Shown: piece by piece, positions 34,239 to 42,512 of the stretch
Layout of the letters: each line of letters begins with the position of its first letter
Numbering within the stretch: the first letter of the stretch is position 1
Assembly: GCA_021325095.1 (NCBI GenBank)
Contig: JAJPHV010000112.1
Span: 1 to 64,000, forward strand
Origin: Chloroflexota bacterium
GTDB lineage: Bacteria; Chloroflexota; Anaerolineae; Aggregatilineales; UBA2796
Reading direction: 5' to 3'
DNA: 64,000 nucleotides
The notes under the pieces: generated by a model
The model's input: only the letters and a program-made list of their open reading frames with translations
What the model was told of the DNA's origin: nothing
The model's database searches: none
Program-made: the position numbers and the translations under genes

Positions 34239-36274
34239 AGCTTCACCCCCAGCGCGTTCAGGAGCCAGTTGAGTAAAGCGCCGACTGCGAACGCAAACGG
34301 GAAAATAAAGGCGCTGATGGCAAGCGCCGTCTTCCAACCGCGTTCCTTGAGGGTTACCGAAAACTGGGCAACGCAGGGGACAAAGAGTGTCATCGTGACT
34401 GCTGCAACCAGGAGTTGTGTGCCATTCATGACGGGTTTCAGGTCGTACAACCCGGCTGCACCGTAATCCCGTCGGAAAAATCCAAAGACGAAGGCAACAG
34501 CGGATTGATCCGGCAACCCCAGAGTTCGCACCAGCGGCACTAAGGCATGGACCACGAGATCGAAAAGACCCGTGAGACGACCAACCCAGATAATCACACT
34601 AGCGACGATAAACAGCGGGAAAACTTCCCGGAAATACCACTCCATGCGCGTATAAGTCTTGACCAACACGTTACCCAGTGTAGGCAGCCGCAGTGGAGGG
34701 AGTTCCATATAGAAAGTGGGGCGTTCGCCTGGCATCACCTTTGCGGCAAGCAGCCCAATAAGCATAAAGATGCCAACAAGGAAAATGGCCCATAAAGTCA
34801 CCAGATCTGACCGATTTCCCAGCAGGCCAAGCATAACGCCAAGTTGAGCCGAGCAGGGAATAGCCAGGGATAGCAGGATGGTACTGAGCAGTCTTTCGCG
34901 CCGTGTTTCCAAAGTCCGCGTGACGATGGTTGCCATCGTATCGCAGCCGAAACCCAGCACGATAGGAATAACAGCCCGTCCGTTCAATCCGATCTTCTTG
35001 AAAACCCGGTCAATGAGCATGGCAAGGCGCGGTAGATAGCCACTATCTTCGATAATTGAAAAGGCGACGAAGAAAGTCCCGACCACCGGCAGGATGATGG
35101 CAACGGCATACCGTACCCCTAGCGTAATTATTCCATAGGGACCACCGATCAGGTCTCGCACCACGCTCCACGGAATCAGTTGCGCCAACGTATTGTCTAC
35201 CCAGGGATTGATATGCTCGCCAAAGACCGTGTCTTCCAGAAATTTCACAAGCGTCTGCGCACCCAGAACCCCGACAAATAGATATAACAGGTAGAGCGAC
35301 AGCAGGAGAAAGATGGAGCCAAATAGAGGGTGCATCAGCATTTCGCTGATACGCTCATTGAGTCTGGCGCGAGGTCGTTCAGGCAAGATTAACACCGAGG
35401 GAAGAATACGTTGAACGGCCTCCTGCTGTTGACGCGCAATAATATAGGAAATTGGCCGATTGAACCGTGCCCGTGCAGATTCAGCGATCTTTAGAATATC
35501 CTCGATGTCCCGGCCTTCCTGCTCTCGTACCAGCGCGACAGCATCGGTGTCATTCTGGACTAACAGCAAAGCTATCGAGCGTTCTGTTATATGATATGAG
35601 CCAGTGAGTCGCGCCTCAATCTGGACAAGGGCATCTTCAATAACTGCTGGGTATTGAATAAAAGACGGTGGTCGCGTTAGCGGTTGTTTTTCAATAGGAC
35701 CGCCAATACGGGCAGAGATTTGATCTTTAAGTTGTGGTGTACCTCTGCCCAACGCCAGAGAAGTTGGCACGACAGGGATGCTCAGTAGATGCGCTAAAGC
35801 GTTTGAATCCACCTGCACACCCAGGCGTTCCGCCTCGTCCATTAAATTGAGATCCAGCACGATAGGCAGACCAGCTTCAATAAGCTGGAGTGTCATTGGG
35901 AGCATACGGGCCAAATTCTTGGCGTCTATCACATGAATCACAGCTACAGGCTGTTCATGTAGTAGAATGTGGCGGGCAACTTGCTCTTCCTGAGTGATAG
36001 GTCGCAACTGATACATTCCCGGTGTATCAACAACGCCCACTTCTTTGCCATTGAAACGGCCTTTACCTCTTACAACCTCAACGGTCGTGCCGGGATAGTT
36101 AGACACGGTGACGTAAGCGCCCGTTAAGGCGTTAAACAGGACGCTTTTTCCCACGTTGGGACAACCAACAATGGCTACCAGCGGCAAACCAGCTGTGTTA
36201 GTCTGGGCGCTAGAATGGCAGCTCGCGCTCTGCGCTTTTAGGTTGGAGATGGGTTCCGGTACGTCTTGCATCAT
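34235..36274 (-). CDS. feoB: Ferrous iron transporter FeoB
   Basis: A 679-residue Fe(II) importer. The N-terminal G domain (about 30-200) has G1 GCPNVGKSVLFNALTG, switch region VSNYPGTTVEVVRG, G3 VVDTPGMYQLRP and G4-like NLMDEAE. The GTPase-spacer helical domain is followed by about eight membrane helices with two Gate motifs, including LGFGCDTMATIVTRTLETRRER and PCVAQFSVTLKERG. Length is normal. The operon order is feoB, zinc ribbon, DtxR-FeoA, each overlapping. A Fur-like palindrome lies 84 bp before the start. Confidence 0.95.
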   Translation of the reverse strand: MMQDVPEPISNLKAQSASCHSSAQTNTAGLPLVAIVGCPNVGKSVLFNALTGAYVTVSNYPGTTVEVVRGKGRFNGKEVGVVDTPGMYQLRPITQEEQVARHILLHEQPVAVIHVIDAKNLARMLPMTLQLIEAGLPIVLDLNLMDEAERLGVQVDSNALAHLLSIPVVPTSLALGRGTPQLKDQISARIGGPIEKQPLTRPPSFIQYPAVIEDALVQIEARLTGSYHITERSIALLLVQNDTDAVALVREQEGRDIEDILKIAESARARFNRPISYIIARQQQEAVQRILPSVLILPERPRARLNERISEMLMHPLFGSIFLLLSLYLLYLFVGVLGAQTLVKFLEDTVFGEHINPWVDNTLAQLIPWSVVRDLIGGPYGIITLGVRYAVAIILPVVGTFFVAFSIIEDSGYLPRLAMLIDRVFKKIGLNGRAVIPIVLGFGCDTMATIVTRTLETRRERLLSTILLSLAIPCSAQLGVMLGLLGNRSDLVTLWAIFLVGIFMLIGLLAAKVMPGERPTFYMELPPLRLPTLGNVLVKTYTRMEWYFREVFPLFIVASVIIWVGRLTGLFDLVVHALVPLVRTLGLPDQSAVAFVFGFFRRDYGAAGLYDLKPVMNGTQLLVAAVTMTLFVPCVAQFSVTLKERGWKTALAISAFIFPFAFAVGALLNWLLNALGVKL

Positions 36275-36357
36275 CGATTCTTTCCAGGCGACACCGGGCG
36301 GTGTCCCTGCTTAGGCGTAACTTTTAACGAAACACCTGATTCATCGCAGATTGATAT

Positions 36358-36372
36358 TGCGAATCATTTGCA
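36358..36372. promoter_or_regulatory. Fur-like palindrome upstream of feoB
   Basis: TGCGAATCATTTGCA is a 7-1-7 inverted repeat with one mismatch, extending to ATTGCGAATCATTTGCAAT (36356-36374). It differs at one base from the site at 10949-10963. Presence before two iron import genes (feoB and ftr1) strongly suggests that one Fur-family regulator controls both. No fur gene is in the window. Confidence 0.68.
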
Positions 36373-36425
36373 ATAATGGTACAGGGTCTTGTGATTCCTA
36401 TCGAGTGAAGCATGTCATCAGCAAG

Positions 36426-36441
36426 TGTGATAATCATCACA
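36426..36441. promoter_or_regulatory. Second palindrome in the feoB upstream region
   Basis: TGTGATAATCATCACA is a 16-bp near-perfect palindrome 54 bp further from feoB than the Fur-like site. It resembles a Fur or CRP half-site pattern but matches neither exactly. The remainder of 36275-36562 shows no convincing gene. Confidence 0.4.
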
Positions 36442-36562
36442 AACGTGGCTTTACAAGAACCTGGAAAAAGCGAGCCGCCCGCCTCACCCTCGTCGATGAT
36501 GTGGTGGGCTGCTCAAACTCCCGCAGCATATGGTCAACGATGACGGCTATCACCAGATAGGC

Positions 36563-37192
36563 TTATCCTTTCACAAAGTTGACCGTAAAGAAGTACCAGG
36601 GGCCGTGCATCGCTTGCCGACGAAACCCCGCTGCTTCCGCCAGCCGTTGTACAGTGGCAAGCGATTGGTAGTGTAGATCGGGAAAGATTTCCGTGATCGA
36701 GAGCCTACCTCCGGGTTTGAGGGCCGTGTAGTACTGCTGAAGCGCCGTTTCGCGGTCTGGAATTTCGCCCAGCACGGTACACATCCAGATCACATCAAAG
36801 TGAGCTGGCGGGAAGTGGGGTCGAGTAGCATCTCCCTGTACGGCAGTCAGGTTGGCGATACCTTTCTGCGCGGCACGCGCTTTCAACCGCTCAATCATGC
36901 CCGGCTGAATGTCTAACCCGACGACTTCGCCATCGGGCTGGACTCGCCGTGCGGCTGGGATCAGCAAACGTCCTGGCCCTGGACCTACCTCCAATACGCG
37001 CTGACCCGGTCGCAGTCCGATACGATCCAAAGTCGTCTGAGTGCCCAAAACCCACTCCATCAACGACCCTTCTAAAAAAGTCGCCAACCAGGTCGGACAG
37101 GGCAGTGAACGGCGGCTTGCCCAGCGCCACCCCAGGTTGACGCCGACCAATGCCAGCAAGAGCAAGCCAAGCGTTTTCAGGAACATCGTCAT
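36563..37192 (-). CDS. Class I SAM-dependent methyltransferase, membrane-anchored
   Basis: A 209-residue protein with an N-terminal hydrophobic helix (about 4-22) and a Methyltransf_11/25-type domain. SAM motif I is VLEVGPGPGRLLIPAA, motif II VVGLDIQPGMIERL, motif III region DATRPHFPPAHFDVIWMCTVLGEI, and the late motif LKPGGRLSITEIF. The substrate is unknown; lipid or quinone methylation would fit a membrane anchor. ATG 37192 overlaps the stop of the broken PaaK-like gene (ATGA), so it is the last gene of the ATPase/PaaK-like operon. Confidence 0.85.
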   Translation of the reverse strand: MTMFLKTLGLLLLALVGVNLGWRWASRRSLPCPTWLATFLEGSLMEWVLGTQTTLDRIGLRPGQRVLEVGPGPGRLLIPAARRVQPDGEVVGLDIQPGMIERLKARAAQKGIANLTAVQGDATRPHFPPAHFDVIWMCTVLGEIPDRETALQQYYTALKPGGRLSITEIFPDLHYQSLATVQRLAEAAGFRRQAMHGPWYFFTVNFVKG

Positions 37193-38639
37193 TGTCCTTT
37201 CAATCGGGCGTCCCAGACGGTGCGGTATTTCTGGCTGTGCGGGTCGCGCTGCGGGGGTTCACTGGCGCGTTGAATGTGGACACTTTTGATGCCGTTTTCC
37301 GCAAAGAACCATTGGATGCGCTGATGGACGAGTTGCCACACGGCTTCCCAGTCTGCATCAGCCTTCACCTCCAGCCGGATCGTCAATTCGTCGTCGTGGG
37401 TCTGGTAGGCTTGGAAGCGCTGCACGCCCCGTGTTTTTTCGATGACCGTGCCAAGTGCGAGCGGAAGGATCGCCATCGAGTGACCGCTCCCGTTGAGGAA
37501 GCGGAGGGTGTCATTGTGGCGACCCTCAACGTGGATAGCGGGAAAGGGACTGCCGCGCGCACACGGGTTGGGATTGGTCGTGATGCTGTCGCCGAGGTCG
37601 TAGCGGATGATGGGTTGGACGCGGTTTGCCAGGTTGGTGAGGAGCACGGTATCGCTGGGCTGGCCGGGCGGCGTCGGCGTGCCATCAGCTTGAATCGGTT
37701 CCAGGATGAGCCAATCCGAGTTGGCGTGGAGCCATCCCTGCCCGCAGTCGAAGGCAATCCCGTGGAGGAACTCGCTGGCGGCATACTAATCAAAGACGCG
37801 CGCATTGAAGGTGTTCTCAATCGTGCTTCGCGTGTGTGGCGTGAGAACTCCAGCGCCAACGACGATGAGGACAGGTCGAATGCGGAGGCGGCCCGGTTCG
37901 CTTCTTCAGCCAGCAGCTCGATGGCGGTCGGATAACCGGCGAGGATGGCCGGGTTGAAGGCATTGAGGTCTTCGACGAGACGTGGCAGGGGTGTCATGAT
38001 GCTAAACGTCTGCACACCCCGCGCCAGGCGAGGGAAACGATGTTGAACGATGCTGACCATGCTCGCTCCGGCGAAGTGGCCGCCCGTAGCGACGATGGCC
38101 GCAATGCGCAGGCGCTTCCCAAGCACACGGAGTACACCGTCCGGCGTAAGCGCATAGGCGCGCATGAGCAGCAGCATGGTGTAAACGCTCATCGCAACCC
38201 GATCGTGCACGAAGATGCCGCGTTTGCCCGTCGTGCCGCTGGTCGTCCACACGGCGTACTGCCCGGCAAAAGGCATCCCCACGAGCGCCACGTCCGCAAT
38301 GAAAGCCTCCACATTGTGGCGCTTAGCGTGGTCATCCGTTACCCAATCGTCAAACTGCGCCATAAGAGCGGGCTTGGTCGTGGGTGGGATTTCATCAAGC
38401 CGGGGGCGATCCGGAAGCCTCGCGTAATGGTCGTGGTAGTACGCACTGTGAGCACGCGCGTAGCGGATGAGGTCGCCGAGGCGAACGTCTTGACGGGCCT
38501 GGATTCGGTCATGCCCTTCGTGCGGGGCACGAAGCGTATCCAGAGCGATGCGGAACCAGGCACGAACTGGGTTGCGGCGATACGCATCCAGTGAAGGTAA
38601 GAGGAACTTCTTATCGACAGATGTAGGAAGTGACTTCAT
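37189..38639 (-). pseudogene. PaaK-like adenylate-forming enzyme, frameshifted and interrupted by a stop
   Basis: The 5' frame gives an adenylate-forming domain similar to the intact paralogue at 40868-42241 (AVWTTSGTTGKRGIFVHD matches VITTSGTTGTHGIFLYD). Near 37887-37894 the frame changes. The following frame continues the homology (RPVLIVVGAGVLTPHTR) up to a TAG at 37786-37788, then resumes with YAASEFLHGIAFDCGQGW and runs to a normal C-terminus ending at 37189 (LLTNLANRVQPIIRYDLGDS). So there is one frameshift and one nonsense codon. It still sits in the operon between a P1B ATPase and the methyltransferase gene with the original ATGA overlap. Confidence 0.82.
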
Positions 38640-38650
38640 CTGATTTTCCC

Positions 38651-40762
38651 TCAGGCTCGCAGCATCCGTAACCCACTGCCGACCACGACAAATTCACTGA
38701 TTTCATGGGCTAAGACGGCAATGGGCAGTGTAAAGACACCGAGCAGTGCGCCGATCACGAGAACTCCGATCACCACTGCGGATAGGGCAAGATTCTGATT
38801 GACCACGGATCGATTGCGTCGGGCTAATTTCAGTGCATAAACCAACTTTTCCAGGTCATCGGCCATCAGTGCCACATCCGCCGTTTCGAGCGCTACGTCA
38901 GTTCCTGCTGCGCCCATCGCAATACCAACTGTCGCTTCTGCCAGTGCAGGGGCATCATTCACACCGTCACCCACCATGGCGACATGACCATAACGCTTTG
39001 ACAGTTCGCGTACCCGTGTTACCTTATCCTCTGGTTTTAAGTCAGCGTAGACCTCATCCACTCCAACCTCGCGGGCGATGGCCTGGGCAGTGCGTTCATT
39101 GTCTCCTGTCAGCATGACAACTTTTTCAATGCCGACAGTATGGAGTGCTTCAATTGCTTTGCGGGCATTGGGCCGCAGATTATCACGAATAGCAATGAGT
39201 CCCCTGGCGGTTTTCTCGTCGCCAATCACAACAACGGTCTTGCCTTCACTTTGTAATCTGCTGATTGTGTCCTGGGAGGAGTCGAGGCTGATCCCAAACT
39301 GCTTTTGAAACAAATCAGGGCTACCGACGTAAAGCGTTGACCCGTTGAGACGAGCAGTAGCGCCTGCACCCGTCAGTGACCGAAAATCGGCAACTTCGGC
39401 TGGTGTAATACCCTGTGCTTCAGCATGACGCAGGATAGCGAGGGCCAGCGGATGCTGACTGCGCCGCTCGATGCCTGCCGCAATAGCCAGCAGGTTTTGA
39501 GTCGTAAATCCGTTCCCAAGTAGCAGGACATCCGTAACTTCCGGTTCGCCGCGCGTCAATGTCCCGGTCTTATCGAGTGCAACGACTTTGATCCGGGCAA
39601 GCTGCTCGACGTACATCCCGCCCTTGATGAGGACCCCTTGCCGTGCGCCTGTGCCCAGGGAGGCAACCAGGGTGATAGGAATGGAAATGACCAGGGCACA
39701 CGGGGCCGCCGCGACAATGAAGACCACCGCCCGCGCCAGCCAGATGTTCCAGGCTCCCGCGAACAGCAGCGGTGGCACGAGAGCGATCAGGAGACCGACC
39801 ACCAGCACGAGTGGGCTGTAACGCGCGCCAAAGCGCTCAATGAAGCGCTGGCTGCGGCCTTTCTTCTCCTGCGCTTCCTCGACCATGTGAATGATCCGGG
39901 CAATGGTGTTGTCGGCGAAGGTCTTGGTCGCCCGCACTTCCAGTGCGCCTTCGCCATTGATACTGCCTGCGAATACCGTGTCCTCCGGCTGCTTCTCCAC
40001 CGGCACGCTTTCGCCCGTCACCGGCGCTTGATTGACGTTCGACGTTCCGACCAACACCACGCCGTCCGTGGCTACGGCCTGCCCCGGCTTCACCACGAAG
40101 ATGTCGCCGACAACCAATTCCTCAACCGGGATTTCAAATTCACGCCCGTCGCGCCGGACGAGGGCCATTTTGGGCGCTAAGTCCATTAATGCGCGAATGG
40201 CGGAACGGGTTTTCTCCTCGGTATAGCCCTCCGCCGCTTCAGAAATGGAGTACAGAAACACCAGCATCGCGCCTTCGGCGGATTCCCCCAGCAGGGTCGC
40301 GGCAATGGCAGCGACAGCCATCAGCAGTTCAATGCCCACTTTGCGTTCGTGGATCAGTTCTTCAAGCGCTTCCCGACCAAAGAAATAGCCGCCGATGAGG
40401 ATGGCCGCGATGTAGGTCGCCAAGGAGATACCGGACGCGGCTCCACCCTGGCTGATGAGCCAACCGATTAACAACAGGAGTCCGGATGCGACAGAAGTCA
40501 CAACCTTCGGATTGCGCCAAGGCTTCGGCTGCTCCGGCATCGTGCGTCCAGTCTGTGGGGGAAAGCCCAGTTCATCTAGCCGCTCTCGTAAAGCGTCTGG
40601 CGAAGTTGCTGCCGGATCGTAGGTAAGCGACACTTTGGCTGCCTTGGGGTAGACCTTTAAGTCGATCAGCCCCTTGCTGCCCGAAAGCCCGCGCTCGATA
40701 GCGGCTGCGTCGTGTTCGCAATCCAGGTTAGCCACACGAAGTTCGAATTGACTTGGTTCCAT
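38651..40762 (-). CDS. P1B heavy-metal ATPase with APC motif
   Basis: A 703-residue P-type ATPase. An N-terminal HMA fold with a CEHDAA segment (single Cys, no CxxC) precedes the core. TGES loop PVTGESVPV, phosphorylation motif ALDKTGTLTRGE, HP motif SQHPLALAI and hinge MVGDGVNDAPAL are all present. Helix 6 has APCALVISIP in place of CPC or SPC, and the last helix has LAHEISEFVVVGSGLRML. The motif pair does not match the common subgroups, so the metal is unclear. It starts 105 bp after the intact PaaK-like gene and is followed 11 bp later by the broken one. Confidence 0.88.
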   Translation of the reverse strand: MEPSQFELRVANLDCEHDAAAIERGLSGSKGLIDLKVYPKAAKVSLTYDPAATSPDALRERLDELGFPPQTGRTMPEQPKPWRNPKVVTSVASGLLLLIGWLISQGGAASGISLATYIAAILIGGYFFGREALEELIHERKVGIELLMAVAAIAATLLGESAEGAMLVFLYSISEAAEGYTEEKTRSAIRALMDLAPKMALVRRDGREFEIPVEELVVGDIFVVKPGQAVATDGVVLVGTSNVNQAPVTGESVPVEKQPEDTVFAGSINGEGALEVRATKTFADNTIARIIHMVEEAQEKKGRSQRFIERFGARYSPLVLVVGLLIALVPPLLFAGAWNIWLARAVVFIVAAAPCALVISIPITLVASLGTGARQGVLIKGGMYVEQLARIKVVALDKTGTLTRGEPEVTDVLLLGNGFTTQNLLAIAAGIERRSQHPLALAILRHAEAQGITPAEVADFRSLTGAGATARLNGSTLYVGSPDLFQKQFGISLDSSQDTISRLQSEGKTVVVIGDEKTARGLIAIRDNLRPNARKAIEALHTVGIEKVVMLTGDNERTAQAIAREVGVDEVYADLKPEDKVTRVRELSKRYGHVAMVGDGVNDAPALAEATVGIAMGAAGTDVALETADVALMADDLEKLVYALKLARRNRSVVNQNLALSAVVIGVLVIGALLGVFTLPIAVLAHEISEFVVVGSGLRMLRA

Positions 40763-40867
40763 TTGAGACCCTCTGTATGATTACTTCATCATGTCAACCA
40801 GGATGAGACTTGCTTGTTACACATCGAATTTAGGGAGAATCTCCCTCTGTCTTGCATGTGGACTCGT

Positions 40868-42241
40868 TTAGGCATCTCGCTTGAGTGGGATGACCTCACG
40901 ATACTTGCCACCCGGCGACTGCTCTGGCGGTTCTTCGGCGTGTTCGACTGTGACATGGTTAAGCTTGTGTTTGCTAAGTAAGTGTGCGATCTCGGTATGC
41001 ACCGCCTGCCATACACGATCCGGGTCAGCACTGTCCGTGAGATGCAACCGCACGCGCAGGCTCGTCGGTGCAGTCTGCACCATCTGGAACTGCTCGATGC
41101 CTGGAATTTGATAAATTGAGGTGCCGAACAGGAGCGGCGGCATCGTGACCCGTTCGCCATACTCAGTTGGCAAAATGAGCATGTCGGCGGCGCGACCCTG
41201 GACGCGGATGGCAGGCAGCGGGTTGCCGCATGGGCAGGGATCAGGACGCTCCAGGATGCTGTCGCCCAAGTCGTAATGCAGGATCGGCTGCACGCGGTTG
41301 GCGAGATTGCTGATCAGGACTGTATGTGACTGGACACCCGGCGAGACAGGTCGGTAGTCAGCATCAACGGGTTCCAACACAACCCAATCGCTGTTGACAT
41401 GCTGCCACCCGTACTCGCAACTGTAGCTGATGAAGGGGCACTCGGAGGCGGCATAGCTGTTGCCAATCTTGGCGTTGAACGCGCTGGCGATACGGTCATA
41501 CTCGTCCACCGCGAGTCCCTCGGCTACAGGTATTATCAGCACCGGGTTGATATGCAGGCGGCCCGTTTCCTGCTCGCTGGCAAGGAGCTTCGTCACGGTC
41601 GCGTAACTCGTAAGAATGGCTGGCTGGAATTTATTGAGCGCAGCCACAAGTTCTGGCAGGGGCGTATGCACCGAGAGGGCTTGAAACGCCTTGCCGAGCC
41701 GCGGACCGAAGCGGGTAATCCCGACACCGGTGGCGGTGGGAGTGCCGGTTGCAAGTATCGCTCCGATGCGCCTACCTCCGGCGATAATCCTGACAATGTC
41801 GCGGACATTGAGCCATGCACCCATCATGCGTAAGAACAGGGCCCCAACCACCGAATGGGTCCGCTTGTCATACAGAAAGATGCCGTGGGTTCCGGTGGTG
41901 CCGGACGTTGTAATCACCGGGTACTTGCCCAGGAACTCCTTCCCGAACAGGTCGCGGTTTTCGACGAACGGGCGAGCCTTCTCGATGGTCACCTCGCGGT
42001 CGGTGACCCAGTCGTCGAAGTGCGCCATCAATTCCTGCTTGTTAGTGACCGGCAGCAGCGCCGTGTCCTCCACCTGCTCCGGCAGATTCTGGTAAAGTGC
42101 GCGATAGCAAGGTGAGTTGGCGCGTGCGAAGCCCACAATATCGGCAAGACGAGCGCGCTGCCGTTGCGCTAACGCGGTTGGGCCTTGTTTTCTGGCTCTG
42201 CGGGTGTCAAGGCAAAGCGACAGGAAACTCTCATTCATCAT
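40868..42241 (-). CDS. PaaK-like adenylate-forming enzyme (phenylacetate-CoA ligase/F390 synthetase family)
   Basis: A 457-residue member of the PaaK family of adenylate-forming enzymes. The ATP loop is TTSGTTGTHGIFLYD. The middle part has ANKIGNSYAASE-like residues (KIGNSYAASECPFISY), and RVQPILHYDLGDSI carries the Asp/Arg region that binds AMP ribose. A C-terminal lid domain (about 350-450) follows. It probably activates a carboxylic acid with ATP; the acceptor may be CoA or something else. Pairing with a metal ATPase is odd and is repeated in this operon. ATG 42241 has GGGGAG upstream and lies 8 bp after the small gene. Confidence 0.85.
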   Translation of the reverse strand: MMNESFLSLCLDTRRARKQGPTALAQRQRARLADIVGFARANSPCYRALYQNLPEQVEDTALLPVTNKQELMAHFDDWVTDREVTIEKARPFVENRDLFGKEFLGKYPVITTSGTTGTHGIFLYDKRTHSVVGALFLRMMGAWLNVRDIVRIIAGGRRIGAILATGTPTATGVGITRFGPRLGKAFQALSVHTPLPELVAALNKFQPAILTSYATVTKLLASEQETGRLHINPVLIIPVAEGLAVDEYDRIASAFNAKIGNSYAASECPFISYSCEYGWQHVNSDWVVLEPVDADYRPVSPGVQSHTVLISNLANRVQPILHYDLGDSILERPDPCPCGNPLPAIRVQGRAADMLILPTEYGERVTMPPLLFGTSIYQIPGIEQFQMVQTAPTSLRVRLHLTDSADPDRVWQAVHTEIAHLLSKHKLNHVTVEHAEEPPEQSPGGKYREVIPLKRDA

Positions 42242-42249
42242 GATCTCCC

Positions 42250-42489
42250 CTAAACACCCGTCTTAGGGAGGATCGTGGTATGGTATACAATTGCCCCAAT
42301 GACCAGAAATACAACGAACATCCCCAAAACCGCCCCAACAGCAGACGTGGCGATTTCCCCCATCGTGGGGATGAACTCTGGCGGCGTTTTTCCAGCCGCC
42401 TTTGCTTCTTTACATTTCGCTTTCCAGTTGGCATGTGCCGCGATACTGAGCGAAGCAGTCATCGGCACAGCCGTGCAAAACATGCACAT
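42250..42489 (-). CDS. Small membrane protein with N-terminal CMFC
   Basis: A 79-residue protein beginning MCMFCTAVPMTASLSIAAH and ending with one membrane helix (AVGAVLGMFVVFLVIGAIVYH). The CxxC near the start and a third Cys (KAKCKEAK) could bind metal. It lies between the CSC-type ATPase and the PaaK-like gene with short spacers and AGGAGC in front, so it is very likely a true operon member. No named family recognised. Confidence 0.72.
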   Translation of the reverse strand: MCMFCTAVPMTASLSIAAHANWKAKCKEAKAAGKTPPEFIPTMGEIATSAVGAVLGMFVVFLVIGAIVYHTTILPKTGV

Positions 42490-42512
42490 CAGGCGCTCCT
42501 TTCATACCATGT

